Positions 25,145 through 34,035 of a DNA stretch of 64,000 bases are shown one piece after another; position 1 is the stretch's first letter, and each line of letters begins with the position of its first letter. The DNA is from Miltoncostaea sp036826475. GTDB lineage: Bacteria > Actinomycetota > Thermoleophilia > Miltoncostaeales > Miltoncostaeaceae. The stretch lies in NCBI GenBank assembly GCA_036826475.1, contig DAISWG010000002.1:33834-97833 (forward strand), written 5' to 3'. The notes below the pieces were generated by a model. That model ran no database searches. It was not told the origin of the DNA and was given only the letters and a program-made list of their open reading frames with translations. A program made the position numbers and the translations under genes.

Positions 25145-26238
25145 GCAGTCACCTTCAGCTTCTCGATGATGGCATCCGCGACCTCGGAGGTGCCGACGGC
25201 GGTGGGGTCGTCGCGGTGGGGCTTCATGTCGTAGGTCACCGAGTCGCCCTCGCGGATCACGTCGGCGATCGCGCCCTCCATGCGGTCCGCGGCCTCGGTC
25301 TCCTTGAGGTAGCGGAGCATCATGACGCCGGACAGCATCATGGCGATGGGGTTGACCTTGTTGAGCCCCGCGTACTTGGGGGCGCTCCCGTGGGTGGGCT
25401 CGAAGAGCGCCGCGTCGGTGCCGATGTTCGCGCCCGGGGCGACGCCGAGCCCGCCGACCAGGCCGGCTCCGAGGTCGCTGAGGATGTCCCCGTACAGGTT
25501 GGGGAGCACGATCACGTCGTACAGCTCGGGCTTCTGCACGAGCTGCATGCACATGTTGTCGACGATCCGCTCCTCGAACTCGATGTCCGGGAACTCCTTC
25601 GCCACCTCGGTGGCGACGGCGAGCCACAGGCCGTCGGTGTACTTCATGATGTTGGCCTTGTGCACGGCCGTGACCTTCTGGCGGCCGTACTCCCGCGCGT
25701 ACTCGAAGGCGTAGCGCACGACGCGCTGGGTGCCCTCCACCGAGATCGGCTTGATCGAGATGCCGGCGTGCGGCTTGATCGTCTTCTCGGCGCTCGGGTC
25801 GAGCCTGATGAGCTCCTTGGTGAGCTCGAGCACCTCGGGCGTGTCCTTCTCGAACTCGATGCCCGCGTAGAGATCCTCGGTGTTCTCGCGGACGATCACG
25901 AGGTCGATGTCCTCGTACTTGGACCGGACGCCCTCGTAGCTCTTGCAGGGGCGTACGCAGGCGTAGAGGTCGAGGGCCTTCCGAAGAGCGACGTTGACGC
26001 TCCGGAAGCCGGTGCCGACCGGCGTGGTGATGGGGCCCTTGATGCCGACCTTGGTGTCCCTGATGGACTCGATCACGGAGTCCGGCAGCGGCGTGCCCGC
26101 CGTCTTCATGATGTCGACGCCGGCCTCCTGGACGTCCCACTCGAAGTCCACCCCGGTGGCGTCGAGGACGCGCTTCGTCGCCTCGGCGATCTCAGGTCCG
26201 GTGCCGTCGCCCGGGATGAAGGTGACGCGGTGTGCCAC
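25141..26238 (-). CDS. icd: Isocitrate dehydrogenase (isocitrate/isopropylmalate dehydrogenase family)
   Basis: GTG 26238 has GGAG eight bases upstream and gives 365 residues; the frame to 26295 is an unsupported extension. Motifs: VTFIPGDGTGPEIAEATKR; FRSVNVALRKALDLYACVRP with the Ser-Asn-Arg-Arg pattern that binds isocitrate rather than isopropylmalate; RENTEDLYAGIE; VHKANIMKYTDGLW; YDVIVLPNLYGDILSDL. The short length fits the NAD-type or ancestral IDH, distinct from the approximately 740-residue monomeric enzyme common in Actinobacteria. Cofactor preference cannot be assigned with certainty. It is first gene of the icd-mdh operon. Confidence 0.9.
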   Translation of the reverse strand: MAHRVTFIPGDGTGPEIAEATKRVLDATGVDFEWDVQEAGVDIMKTAGTPLPDSVIESIRDTKVGIKGPITTPVGTGFRSVNVALRKALDLYACVRPCKSYEGVRSKYEDIDLVIVRENTEDLYAGIEFEKDTPEVLELTKELIRLDPSAEKTIKPHAGISIKPISVEGTQRVVRYAFEYAREYGRQKVTAVHKANIMKYTDGLWLAVATEVAKEFPDIEFEERIVDNMCMQLVQKPELYDVIVLPNLYGDILSDLGAGLVGGLGVAPGANIGTDAALFEPTHGSAPKYAGLNKVNPIAMMLSGVMMLRYLKETEAADRMEGAIADVIREGDSVTYDMKPHRDDPTAVGTSEVADAIIEKLKVTA

Positions 26239-26381
26239 GGGTCCGACTCCTCGCGATTCGTTCTCTGACAAGCGGCCGCCCAGGGGCGGCCGCAACCTCG
26301 GGGATCATACCGGACGCGCACTTCAGGCCGCGGGCCTCGAGGTCGGGTGCGCCGACCCGCGGCATCGGCGATGCTCGGCGC

Positions 26382-29300
26382 GTGACGGGCGGCGCCCAAC
26401 GTGCCACTCCCGGCGGCACCGAGCCGCCCGCGCCGACGTGCGGTTCGTGCGGGAACGTCGCGCCGCCCGGCGCACGCTTCTGCCCGGCGTGCGGCGCGCC
26501 GCTCGGCGCGCGAGGGGGGCAGGTGCGGAAAACGGTCACCGTCGTCTTCAGCGATCTGGTCGGGTTCACGCCGCTCGGCGAGACACTCGAGCCCGAGGCG
26601 CTGCGGACGGTGATGCACCGCTTCCACGACCTGGCCGTTCGCACCGCCGGCGCGCACGGCGGCCGGGTGGCGGCCTTCGCCGGCGACGCCGTGATGGCCG
26701 TCTTCGGCATCCCGGTGTTGCACGAGGACGACGCGCTGCGCGCCGTCCGCGCCGCGATCGACCTCCGGGCGGGGCTGGACGGACTGAATGCCGAGCTCGC
26801 CGAAGGCTGGGGCGTGCGGCTCGCGGCGCGCACGGGCGTGAACACCGGCGAGGTGGTCGTCGACGACGGGCCCCTGGGCACCCTCGTGGGCGACGCGGTG
26901 AACGTCGCGGCCCGCCTGGAGCAGGCAGCCGCGCCGGGCGAGACGCTGGTGGCCGAGGCCACCCTCCGGCGGGTCCGGGACCACGTCGCGGCCGAGGCCG
27001 TGACGCCGCTTCTGCTCAAGGGCAAGCGCGCGCCGGTGGCGGCGTGGCGCCTCACGGGCCTCCCGGACGCCGGAGACCGGCCGGATGGCGCGGAGCGACC
27101 GCTGATCGACCGCGTGGACGAGATGGCCGTGCTCCGCGGGGAGCTCGCGCGGGTGCGCGCCGGGGGCACCCCGCGCGCCGTGACACTCGTGGGGCCGCCG
27201 GGCATCGGCAAGACACGGATCGCCGAGGCGTTCGCCGCGTCGGCCGCCGGCGCCGCCACCGTCCTGCGGGGCCGCTGCCCGTCGTACGGCGGGGGCCTGA
27301 CGGTCGCCCCGCTGCAGGAGATCGGCGCGCTCGACGACGCACGGCCCGACGCACCGCTCGACGAGGTCTTCGCCGCAGTCCGCCGCTTCGTGCGGAGGGT
27401 GTCCGGCGATGGTCCGCTGGTGGTCCTGCTCGAGGACATCCACTGGGCGGAGCCGACGCTCCTCGACCTCCTCGACCGCGTGTGGGGCGATGCCTCGTCC
27501 GGGCCGGCGCTGCTCGTCGCGACCGCGCGGCCCGAGCTCGCCGACCGGCACGCCGGATGGGGCGCGGCCCCCCCACACATGGTCCGCGCCGTCGATGCGC
27601 TCGCCGACGCCGACGCCGCGGCGCTCGCGGCGAACTCGCCCGCCGCCCACACCCTCGGCCGTGAGGTGCTCGCCCGGGCGGCTGCCGAGGCCGGCGGCAA
27701 CCCGCTGTTCGTCGAGCAGATGGTCGCCTTCGTGTCCGAGCGGCCGGATGCGACGGCCCTGCGGCCACCCAGCCTCGAAGCGCTACTCGCCGCACGCGTC
27801 GACCAGCTCCCCGCTGATGAACGGCACGTCGCTGAGCGGGCCGCGGTGATCGGGACCCGTTTCGCGCTCGACGCCGTCGGCGCCCTCTTGGACGACGTGC
27901 CCGAGGGGGCGCTGGCCGGCTGCGTCGAGCGCCTCGCGCGCCGCGACCTGGTACGCCTGCCGTCGGACCGCGGTGACGCGGACTTCGCCCATGCACTCGT
28001 GCGCGACGCCGCATACGACCGCCTGCCGAAGGCGCTCCGGGCGGTTCTCCACGAGCGCCACGCCGGGTGGCTGGAGGGCCGCGCCGGCGCGGGAGCCGAC
28101 CCCGGCCTCGCCGACGTCGTCGGCCACCACCTCGAGCAGGCCGCGTTGTCGGTGCGCGCCGTCCGTCCCGGCAGCCCGGACGTTGCGCGGCTGGGGCGCC
28201 GTGCGGCCGCGCACCTCGCCGCCGCCGGGCGCCGCGCCGCCCGACGGGGCGACGCCGGCGCCGCGGCCAACCTCCTCGGGCGCGCCGCCGGGCTGCTGCC
28301 CGGCGGGGACGACGCGCGCCGGGACGTCCTCCACGAGCTCGGCGGCGCACTCGTCGACGCGGGCCGGCTGGAGGAGGCGGACGCCGTGCTGGCGGAATCG
28401 GCGTCGGCAGCGGCCGCGGCGGGCGACCGCCGTGTCGCCGCGCGGACCGATCTGCTGCGAGCGCGGTTGTGGGCGCAGCTCGGCCGCATCGAGGCGCGCG
28501 ACTTCGGCGACGCCGTGTCGTCGGCGCTCGCACGGCTCGATGAGGAGGGCGATGTCGCCGGCGCGGCCCACGCGCATCACCAGCTCAACATGGCGGACTG
28601 GTTCCGCGGCCGCTCCGCCGCCCGCCTCGCGGATTTCGAGCGGATCTCCGCAGCGATCCTGGAGGTCGGCGACCCGCGTCTGGAGGGCGACCTGCTCTCG
28701 TGGTACTCGGCCGCTGTGGCGTTCGGCCCGACGCCCGTGCGGGAGGCGCTCGGGCGGATCCGACCGCTCATCGCCGCGGCCGAGGCCCAGGGCGTGCGCT
28801 GCCCGATGGGCGTGTTCGCGCTCGCGAACCTGAGCGCCATGGACGGCCGGTTCGCCGACGCACGGCGGCTCGCGTCGAAGGCGATGGAGGATCTCGACGA
28901 CCTGGGCCAGCACCTGATGCGGGGTGCCGGCACGCAGGGGCTCGCATGGATCGAGCTGATGGCCGGCGACCTGGGTGCGGCGGAGGCGGCCCTCCGCAAG
29001 GGCCTCGCCGGGATGGAGGCGGTGGGCGACCTCGGCTACGGCTGCACCAATGCCGCGATGCTCGGGCACGTGCTGCTCCTGCAGGGCCGCCCCGAGGAGG
29101 CCGCCGTCCAGGCCGAGTCGTCCCGGCGTACCGCCACGGACGACGACTTCTTCACCCAGGCCCTTTGGCGGCGCGTCGCGGCACGGCTCGCCGCGCTGGA
29201 CGGCGACCGCTCCGGCGCCGCCCTGGCCGAGGAGGCCTCGCGACTGGCGGCAGAGACGGATTGGGGCTGGTTCCGGGCGGGGACGCTCGTCGATCTCGCC

Positions 29301-29462
29301 GAGGTGCGGTCACTGGAGGGCCGCCGCGGGCCCGCGGCGGCCGTGGGGCGGCAGGCGCTCGCCCTCTACGCGGCCAAGGGAGACCACGTGTCGGCCCGAC
29401 GGGTGGAGCGGGCCCTCGCCGACCTCGGGCGCGGCCTGCGCTTCCGTCCCCTCTGTTACTGA
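26382..29462 (+). CDS. Class III adenylate/guanylate cyclase-AAA ATPase-TPR regulator
   Basis: GTG 26382 gives 1026 residues; GATGCT ends six bases upstream. Domains in order: a zinc ribbon with Cys20, 23, 34 and 37; a class III cyclase homology domain (about 50-225) with TVTVVFSDLVGFTPLGE, FAGDAVMAVFG and GDAVNVAARLEQ. Then come a P-loop ATPase (GPPGIGKTRI near 272, VVLLEDIHWAE near 348) of the STAND type and a long helical TPR-like region to the end. Such proteins sense signals through the ATPase/TPR part and may make cAMP. Both metal-binding aspartates appear present, but cyclase activity is inferred. It stands alone, ending four bases from the convergent permease gene. Confidence 0.88.
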   Translation: MTGGAQRATPGGTEPPAPTCGSCGNVAPPGARFCPACGAPLGARGGQVRKTVTVVFSDLVGFTPLGETLEPEALRTVMHRFHDLAVRTAGAHGGRVAAFAGDAVMAVFGIPVLHEDDALRAVRAAIDLRAGLDGLNAELAEGWGVRLAARTGVNTGEVVVDDGPLGTLVGDAVNVAARLEQAAAPGETLVAEATLRRVRDHVAAEAVTPLLLKGKRAPVAAWRLTGLPDAGDRPDGAERPLIDRVDEMAVLRGELARVRAGGTPRAVTLVGPPGIGKTRIAEAFAASAAGAATVLRGRCPSYGGGLTVAPLQEIGALDDARPDAPLDEVFAAVRRFVRRVSGDGPLVVLLEDIHWAEPTLLDLLDRVWGDASSGPALLVATARPELADRHAGWGAAPPHMVRAVDALADADAAALAANSPAAHTLGREVLARAAAEAGGNPLFVEQMVAFVSERPDATALRPPSLEALLAARVDQLPADERHVAERAAVIGTRFALDAVGALLDDVPEGALAGCVERLARRDLVRLPSDRGDADFAHALVRDAAYDRLPKALRAVLHERHAGWLEGRAGAGADPGLADVVGHHLEQAALSVRAVRPGSPDVARLGRRAAAHLAAAGRRAARRGDAGAAANLLGRAAGLLPGGDDARRDVLHELGGALVDAGRLEEADAVLAESASAAAAAGDRRVAARTDLLRARLWAQLGRIEARDFGDAVSSALARLDEEGDVAGAAHAHHQLNMADWFRGRSAARLADFERISAAILEVGDPRLEGDLLSWYSAAVAFGPTPVREALGRIRPLIAAAEAQGVRCPMGVFALANLSAMDGRFADARRLASKAMEDLDDLGQHLMRGAGTQGLAWIELMAGDLGAAEAALRKGLAGMEAVGDLGYGCTNAAMLGHVLLLQGRPEEAAVQAESSRRTATDDDFFTQALWRRVAARLAALDGDRSGAALAEEASRLAAETDWGWFRAGTLVDLAEVRSLEGRRGPAAAVGRQALALYAAKGDHVSARRVERALADLGRGLRFRPLCY

Positions 29463-29466
29463 GCGG

Positions 29467-31254
29467 TCACTGCAACGGCCACGCCAGCGGGATGATGATC
29501 ATCGCCACGACGATCATCAGCAGGGAGAGGGGCAGGCCGAGGCGCGCGTAGTCGCCGAAGCGGTAGCCCCCGATCCCGTAGACCATCGTGTTCGTCTGGT
29601 AGCCGATCGGCGTCAGGAAGGAGGACGACGCGCCGATCGCGATCGCGATCGCGAATGGTCGCGGGTCGAGCCCGGCGGCCGCGGCGGTGGAGAGCGCCAC
29701 CGGGAACAGGAGGATGGCCGCCGCGTTGTTGGTGATGAGCTCGGTGAGCACCATCGTCGCCAGGAGCACGCCGAACAGCAGCCCGCGGTCCCCGAAGTCG
29801 CCGAACGGCTCGATCAGCACCTGCGACAGGTCGCTTGCCAGGCCGCTCGACTCCATCGCGGCCCCCAGGCCGAACGAGGCGGCGATCAGGACGATCACGT
29901 CCAGGTCGATCGCGTCCCGCGCCTCGGTGGGCGACAGGATGCGGAGCGCCACCACGGCGAACGCGGCGAGGAACGCCGCGGGCAGGATGTCCATCACCTC
30001 GGTGGTCACCAGCGCGAGCAGCGCGAGGATGATGAGGCCGACGAGCGGCGCCTTCTCCTCCCGCGGCGGGGGGTCCCCGTCGAGGGCCGCGACCACCAGG
30101 AAGTCCCTCCGGTCGAGGGCGCGCGGGCGGAACGCCGGCCCCGCCAGCACGAGCAGCACGTCGCCGGCGTGCAGCGGCACGTCCCCGAGCTTGGCGGTGA
30201 CCCGCTCACCGGCCCGGTGGACCGCGATGACGGCGGCGCCGTACCGGCCGCGGAAGCCAACCTGCTTCAGGGTGCGTCCCGCCAATGCGGAGTTCGGGGC
30301 GACGACCGCCTCGAAGAGCCGCCGATCCACCGCCGCCCCCGTCGCCGGGAAATGGCGCTCCTCCGCGGACGCCAGCCCCCGCTTGGCCTGGAGGTCGAGG
30401 ATGCGCGTGACGTTGCCGGCGAAGGTGAGGCGGTCGCCGGCCGCCAGGATCTCGTCCGGGCGCACCGACGAGATGCGGTTGCCGTCGCGCTCCACCTCCA
30501 CCAGGTAGACGCCCTGGAGGTTGCGCAGCCCGGCCTCGGCGACCGACCGCCCCGCGACGCCGGGCTCGTCCGTGACCACCAGTTCCAGCGTGAACTCGCG
30601 GGCGTCGGCGTCGGCGGTCTCGCTGGGCGACCGGCGCTCGGGCAGCAGCACCGGGACCAGCACGACCATGAGGATCACGGCGAGCACCGCGAAGGGGAGC
30701 CCCACCTTCCCGATCTCGAAGAAGCCCATCCCCGGCTGGCCGGCCTCCTCGAGCAGCCCCGACACCACGACGTTGGTCGACGTGCCGATCAGCGTGATCG
30801 TGCCCCCGACGATCGCCGCGAAGCTGACGGGCATCAGGTAGCGCGACGGCGACCTTCCGACGCGGCGCGTCCACGACACGACGCCCGGGATCAGCATCGC
30901 GACGATCGGGGTGTTGTTCAGGAACGCCGACGCCGCCGCGGTCGGCGCGACGATCCGGGCCAGGGCGCCGCGCTCGGTGGGCTCCCGGCTCGGCCCGGAC
31001 CGCGGCACGCGCGCGACGATGGCCTCCACCGCCCGGGTCCGGGCGACCGCGGCGGCCAGCACGTAGAGGGCGGCGACGGTCAGGGGAGCCGAGTTGGAGA
31101 ACCCGGAGAAGGCCTGGTCGGCGTCGATGACGCCGGTGACGAGCAGGAACACGGTGCCGCCCAGCACGGTCACGGCCGGGGGCAGGCGCTCCATCACGAG
31201 GATCGCGAGGACCACGAGGAGGACCGCGAGGGTGAGGGCGGCGTCGACGCTCAC
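29467..31254 (-). CDS. SLC13/DASS-family anion permease with central TrkA-C (RCK_C) domains
   Basis: GTG 31254 gives 595 residues with about 11-12 hydrophobic segments. SAFLNNTPIVAML and ELITNNAAAILLF are the paired SNT-like motifs of the DASS fold, with GTSTN and PIGYQTN as the Na+/substrate-binding loops. Two soluble TrkA-C-like domains (about 215-390) split the halves, as in many bacterial members. Such permeases carry dicarboxylates, sulfate or other anions. The gene diverges from a succinate dehydrogenase operon, so C4-dicarboxylate import is a reasonable inference but not proven. Confidence 0.87.
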   Translation of the reverse strand: MSVDAALTLAVLLVVLAILVMERLPPAVTVLGGTVFLLVTGVIDADQAFSGFSNSAPLTVAALYVLAAAVARTRAVEAIVARVPRSGPSREPTERGALARIVAPTAAASAFLNNTPIVAMLIPGVVSWTRRVGRSPSRYLMPVSFAAIVGGTITLIGTSTNVVVSGLLEEAGQPGMGFFEIGKVGLPFAVLAVILMVVLVPVLLPERRSPSETADADAREFTLELVVTDEPGVAGRSVAEAGLRNLQGVYLVEVERDGNRISSVRPDEILAAGDRLTFAGNVTRILDLQAKRGLASAEERHFPATGAAVDRRLFEAVVAPNSALAGRTLKQVGFRGRYGAAVIAVHRAGERVTAKLGDVPLHAGDVLLVLAGPAFRPRALDRRDFLVVAALDGDPPPREEKAPLVGLIILALLALVTTEVMDILPAAFLAAFAVVALRILSPTEARDAIDLDVIVLIAASFGLGAAMESSGLASDLSQVLIEPFGDFGDRGLLFGVLLATMVLTELITNNAAAILLFPVALSTAAAAGLDPRPFAIAIAIGASSSFLTPIGYQTNTMVYGIGGYRFGDYARLGLPLSLLMIVVAMIIIPLAWPLQ

Positions 31255-31344
31255 GGCGGACGATCATGCACTGCGGCCGCGCGGATGGGGACGCGACGAC
31301 CCCCGTGGGACGACGGATGACCCTCGGGGTGCGGGACCCCCCGT

Positions 31345-31378
31345 CCGATAGAGTCCGCCGGAGACACCGACCTATCGG
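31345..31378 (+). promoter_or_regulatory. Inverted repeat and -10-like element in front of the sdh operon
   Basis: CCGATAG (31345-31351) and CTATCGG (31372-31378) are exact inverted copies 20 bases apart. TAGAGT (31349-31354) inside the left arm could be a -10 hexamer. The right arm overlaps the start of the GGAGGG ribosome-binding site for TTG 31391, so pairing or protein binding here could affect both steps. Confidence 0.35.
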
Positions 31379-31390
31379 AGGGCACGGACA

Positions 31391-33085
31391 TTGCTCAGCC
31401 ATGACGTCGTCGTCGTCGGCGCAGGCCTCGCCGGCATGCGCGCGGCCATCGCCGCGCACGAGGCAGGGGTGGACGTCGCCCTCGTGACGAAGGTCCATCC
31501 GGTGCGCAGCCACTCGGGCGCCGCGCAGGGCGGCATCAACGCCGCGCTGGGCAACCAGACCGACGACAGCCCCGACAACCACACCTTCGACACCGTCAAG
31601 GGCGCCGACTACATCGGGGACCAGGACGCCATCGAGATCCTCTGCGAGATGGCGCCGAAGGAGATCATCCAGCTCGAGCACTGGGGCGCGGTCTTCAGCC
31701 GGCACGAGACGACCGGCAAGATCGCCCAGCGCCCGTTCGGCGGCGCCGGCTTCCCGCGCACCTGCTTCGCGGCCGACCTGACCGGCCTCGTGATCCTCCA
31801 CACGCTCTACACGGTGGTCGTGAAGTACGAGATCCCGACGTACGAGGAGTGGTTCGTCACCGAGCTGGTGAAGGACTCGCACGGCGGCTGTTGCGGCGTC
31901 GTCGCCTACGACATGGTCCACGGCCAGATCCAGACCATCGGCGCGAAGGCCGTGGTGCTGGCCACAGGCGGGGCCGGGCGGGTGTACCGCCCCTCCACGA
32001 ACTCCCACAGCTCGACGGGCGACGGGATGGGCCTGGCGCTCACCGCCGGCGTCCCGCTGAAGGACATGGAGTTCATGCAGTTCCACCCCACCACGCTCAA
32101 CCCGAGCGGCGTGCTGGTGACGGAGGGCGCCCGCGGCGAGGGCGGCTACCTCCTGAACTCCGAGGGCGAGCGCTTCATGAGCAAGTACGCGCCCAACAAG
32201 CTCGAGCTCGCCTCCCGCGACGTGGTGTCGCGCTCCGAGGCCACCGAGATCCTCGAGGGGCGCGGCATCAACGGCTCCGTGCTGCTCGACCTGCGCCACC
32301 TCGGCCGCGAGAAGATCATGGAGCGGCTGCCGCAGATCCGCGAGCTGGCCATGGCGTTCGCGGGCGTCGACCCGATCGAGGAGCCGATCCCGATCCGGCC
32401 CGGCGCCCACTACCACATGGGTGGCGTGCACGTGGACAGCTGGGGCGCCGCCCCGCACATGCCGGGGCTGTTCGCCGCCGGCGAGTGCGCCTGCGTGTCG
32501 GTGCACGGCGCCAACCGCCTCGGCGGCAACTCGCTGCTCGAGGCCGTCGTGTACGGCGGGCGCACCGGCGCCGCCGCCGCGCGGTACACCACCGACGTGT
32601 TCAACGGCCGCGCCCCCGAGGCGACCCCGGCCGCCGCCCACGACTACGAGCGCAAGCTGCGCGAGCTGCTCGAGCGCCAGCGCGGGCCGCAGCAGCACGA
32701 GCTGCGCGAGGTGCTGGCCGACACGATGCAGGAGAAGGTCGGCGTGTTCCGCAACGAGGCCGACCTGAAGGAGGCGCAGGCGACCGTCGCCGACCTCCGC
32801 GAGCGGTTCAAGGGCGTCGTGGTCACCGACAAGGGCCGCACGTTCAACCAGTCGCTCATCCACACGATCGAGACCGGGTACCTCCTCGACCTGGCCGCCA
32901 CGATGGTGGCCGGCGCCGTGGAGCGCACCGAGAGCCGGGGCGCCCACTCGCGCACCGACTTCCCGGAGCGCGACGACGAGAAGTGGATGAAGCACACGCT
33001 GTCCTACCTGGACGACGACGAGATCCGTCTCGACTACTCCGAGGTGACCGTGACCAAGTACGAGCCCCAGGTGAGGTCCTACTAG
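31391..33085 (+). CDS. sdhA: Succinate dehydrogenase/fumarate reductase flavoprotein subunit
   Basis: TTG 31391 with a strong GGAGGG eight bases upstream gives 564 residues. VVVVGAGLAGMRAAI is the FAD-binding loop; RSHSGAAQGGI contains His41, the site of covalent flavin attachment; HGANRLGGNSLLEAVVYGGR and SRTDFPERDDEKW supply substrate-site and capping residues. It oxidises succinate to fumarate (or the reverse) at the cytoplasmic membrane with the next two genes. The stop shares its last base with the start of sdhB. No Tat signal is present, so the active site faces the cytoplasm. Confidence 0.97.
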   Translation: MLSHDVVVVGAGLAGMRAAIAAHEAGVDVALVTKVHPVRSHSGAAQGGINAALGNQTDDSPDNHTFDTVKGADYIGDQDAIEILCEMAPKEIIQLEHWGAVFSRHETTGKIAQRPFGGAGFPRTCFAADLTGLVILHTLYTVVVKYEIPTYEEWFVTELVKDSHGGCCGVVAYDMVHGQIQTIGAKAVVLATGGAGRVYRPSTNSHSSTGDGMGLALTAGVPLKDMEFMQFHPTTLNPSGVLVTEGARGEGGYLLNSEGERFMSKYAPNKLELASRDVVSRSEATEILEGRGINGSVLLDLRHLGREKIMERLPQIRELAMAFAGVDPIEEPIPIRPGAHYHMGGVHVDSWGAAPHMPGLFAAGECACVSVHGANRLGGNSLLEAVVYGGRTGAAAARYTTDVFNGRAPEATPAAAHDYERKLRELLERQRGPQQHELREVLADTMQEKVGVFRNEADLKEAQATVADLRERFKGVVVTDKGRTFNQSLIHTIETGYLLDLAATMVAGAVERTESRGAHSRTDFPERDDEKWMKHTLSYLDDDEIRLDYSEVTVTKYEPQVRSY

Positions 33086-34035
33086 TGAGCGTTACCTCTC
33101 TCGACATCTTCCGCCTCCAGCCCGACGTCTCCGAGGAGGCGTACCGGCAGACGTTCGAGCTGGAGCACGAGGGCGACATCACGCTCCTCGACGCGATCCT
33201 CCGCCTCCAGGACGAGCAGGACGGCACGCTGGCGGTCCGCTATTCATGCCGGTCCGCGATCTGCGGCTCCTGCGCCTGCCGCGCCAACGGCAAGACGGTG
33301 CTCGCCTGCATGAGCCAGGTGGAGGACGTCAAGGAGGAGTTCGGGACCGACACCATCCAGGTGGACCCGATCGGCAACTTCCGGCCGCTGAAGGACCTGA
33401 TCGTCGACCTGGACCCGTTCTGGGACAAGTTCAAGGCGGTGAAGCCGTACCTCATCCCGGACGGTCCCGCGCCCGAGCGCGAGCGCATCGTGTCCAAGGA
33501 GGACATGCAGAAGCTGTTCCGCGAGAGCGCCTGCATCCTGTGCGCCGCCTGCTACTCCGAGTGCAACTCGCTGGCCGCCGACCCCGACTTCGTGGGGCCG
33601 GCCGCGCTGGCGTGGGGCTACCGCTTCGCCGGGGACGTCCGCGACGGCCAGCGCAAGCAGCGGGCCAAGCTCTACACCGGCGAGCACGGGGTGTGGGACT
33701 GCACCCGCTGCATGTACTGCAACGAGCGGTGCCCGAAGGGCGTCAACCCGCGTGACGCCATCGAGAAGCTCGGCGGCATCGCGTTCCAGGAGGGCCGCTC
33801 CCTCCAGGACGGCGGGGCCCGGCACGCCAAGGCGTTCCTCGTGTCGATGCGGACCGGCGGCAAGCTCAACGAGACGCTGCTCGTGCCGCTCACGAACCCC
33901 GTGAAGGCGCCGTTCGACCTGCCGTTCGCGCTGAAGATGATCCGGCACGGCAAGGCGCCGTCGCCCATCCCGCACAAGATCAAGAAGCTGGGCGAGGTCA
34001 AGACCCTGATGAAGAACGTCAAGGAGACCATCTAG
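33085..34035 (+). CDS. sdhB: Succinate dehydrogenase/fumarate reductase iron-sulfur subunit
   Basis: GTG 33085 overlaps the sdhA TAG by one base and gives 316 residues. The ferredoxin-like 2Fe-2S site is Cys55, Cys60, Cys63 and Cys75 (CRSAICGSCAC). CILCAACYSECN and CTRCMYCNERCPKG bind the further Fe-S clusters. The second motif carries the full CxxCxxCxxxCP spacing. A C-terminal extension of about 70 residues beyond the classical SdhB is basic. It passes electrons from the flavin to the HdrB-like third subunit. Confidence 0.96.
   Translation: MSVTSLDIFRLQPDVSEEAYRQTFELEHEGDITLLDAILRLQDEQDGTLAVRYSCRSAICGSCACRANGKTVLACMSQVEDVKEEFGTDTIQVDPIGNFRPLKDLIVDLDPFWDKFKAVKPYLIPDGPAPERERIVSKEDMQKLFRESACILCAACYSECNSLAADPDFVGPAALAWGYRFAGDVRDGQRKQRAKLYTGEHGVWDCTRCMYCNERCPKGVNPRDAIEKLGGIAFQEGRSLQDGGARHAKAFLVSMRTGGKLNETLLVPLTNPVKAPFDLPFALKMIRHGKAPSPIPHKIKKLGEVKTLMKNVKETI

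Noticed and set aside
24152..26140. 662-codon minus-strand open frame across mdh and icd
   Set aside because: Only its last 330 codons are malate dehydrogenase; the first half is an Arg/His-rich out-of-frame reading of icd.
26192..28489. 765-codon minus-strand frame opposite the cyclase gene
   Set aside because: Ser/Arg/Ala-rich antisense reading caused by GC-biased third positions; no family motif, and the plus strand encodes clear domains.
30206..32995. 929-codon minus-strand frame
   Set aside because: Antisense to sdhA and out of frame with the permease; composition is dominated by Val/Arg/Gly/His and no domain is visible.
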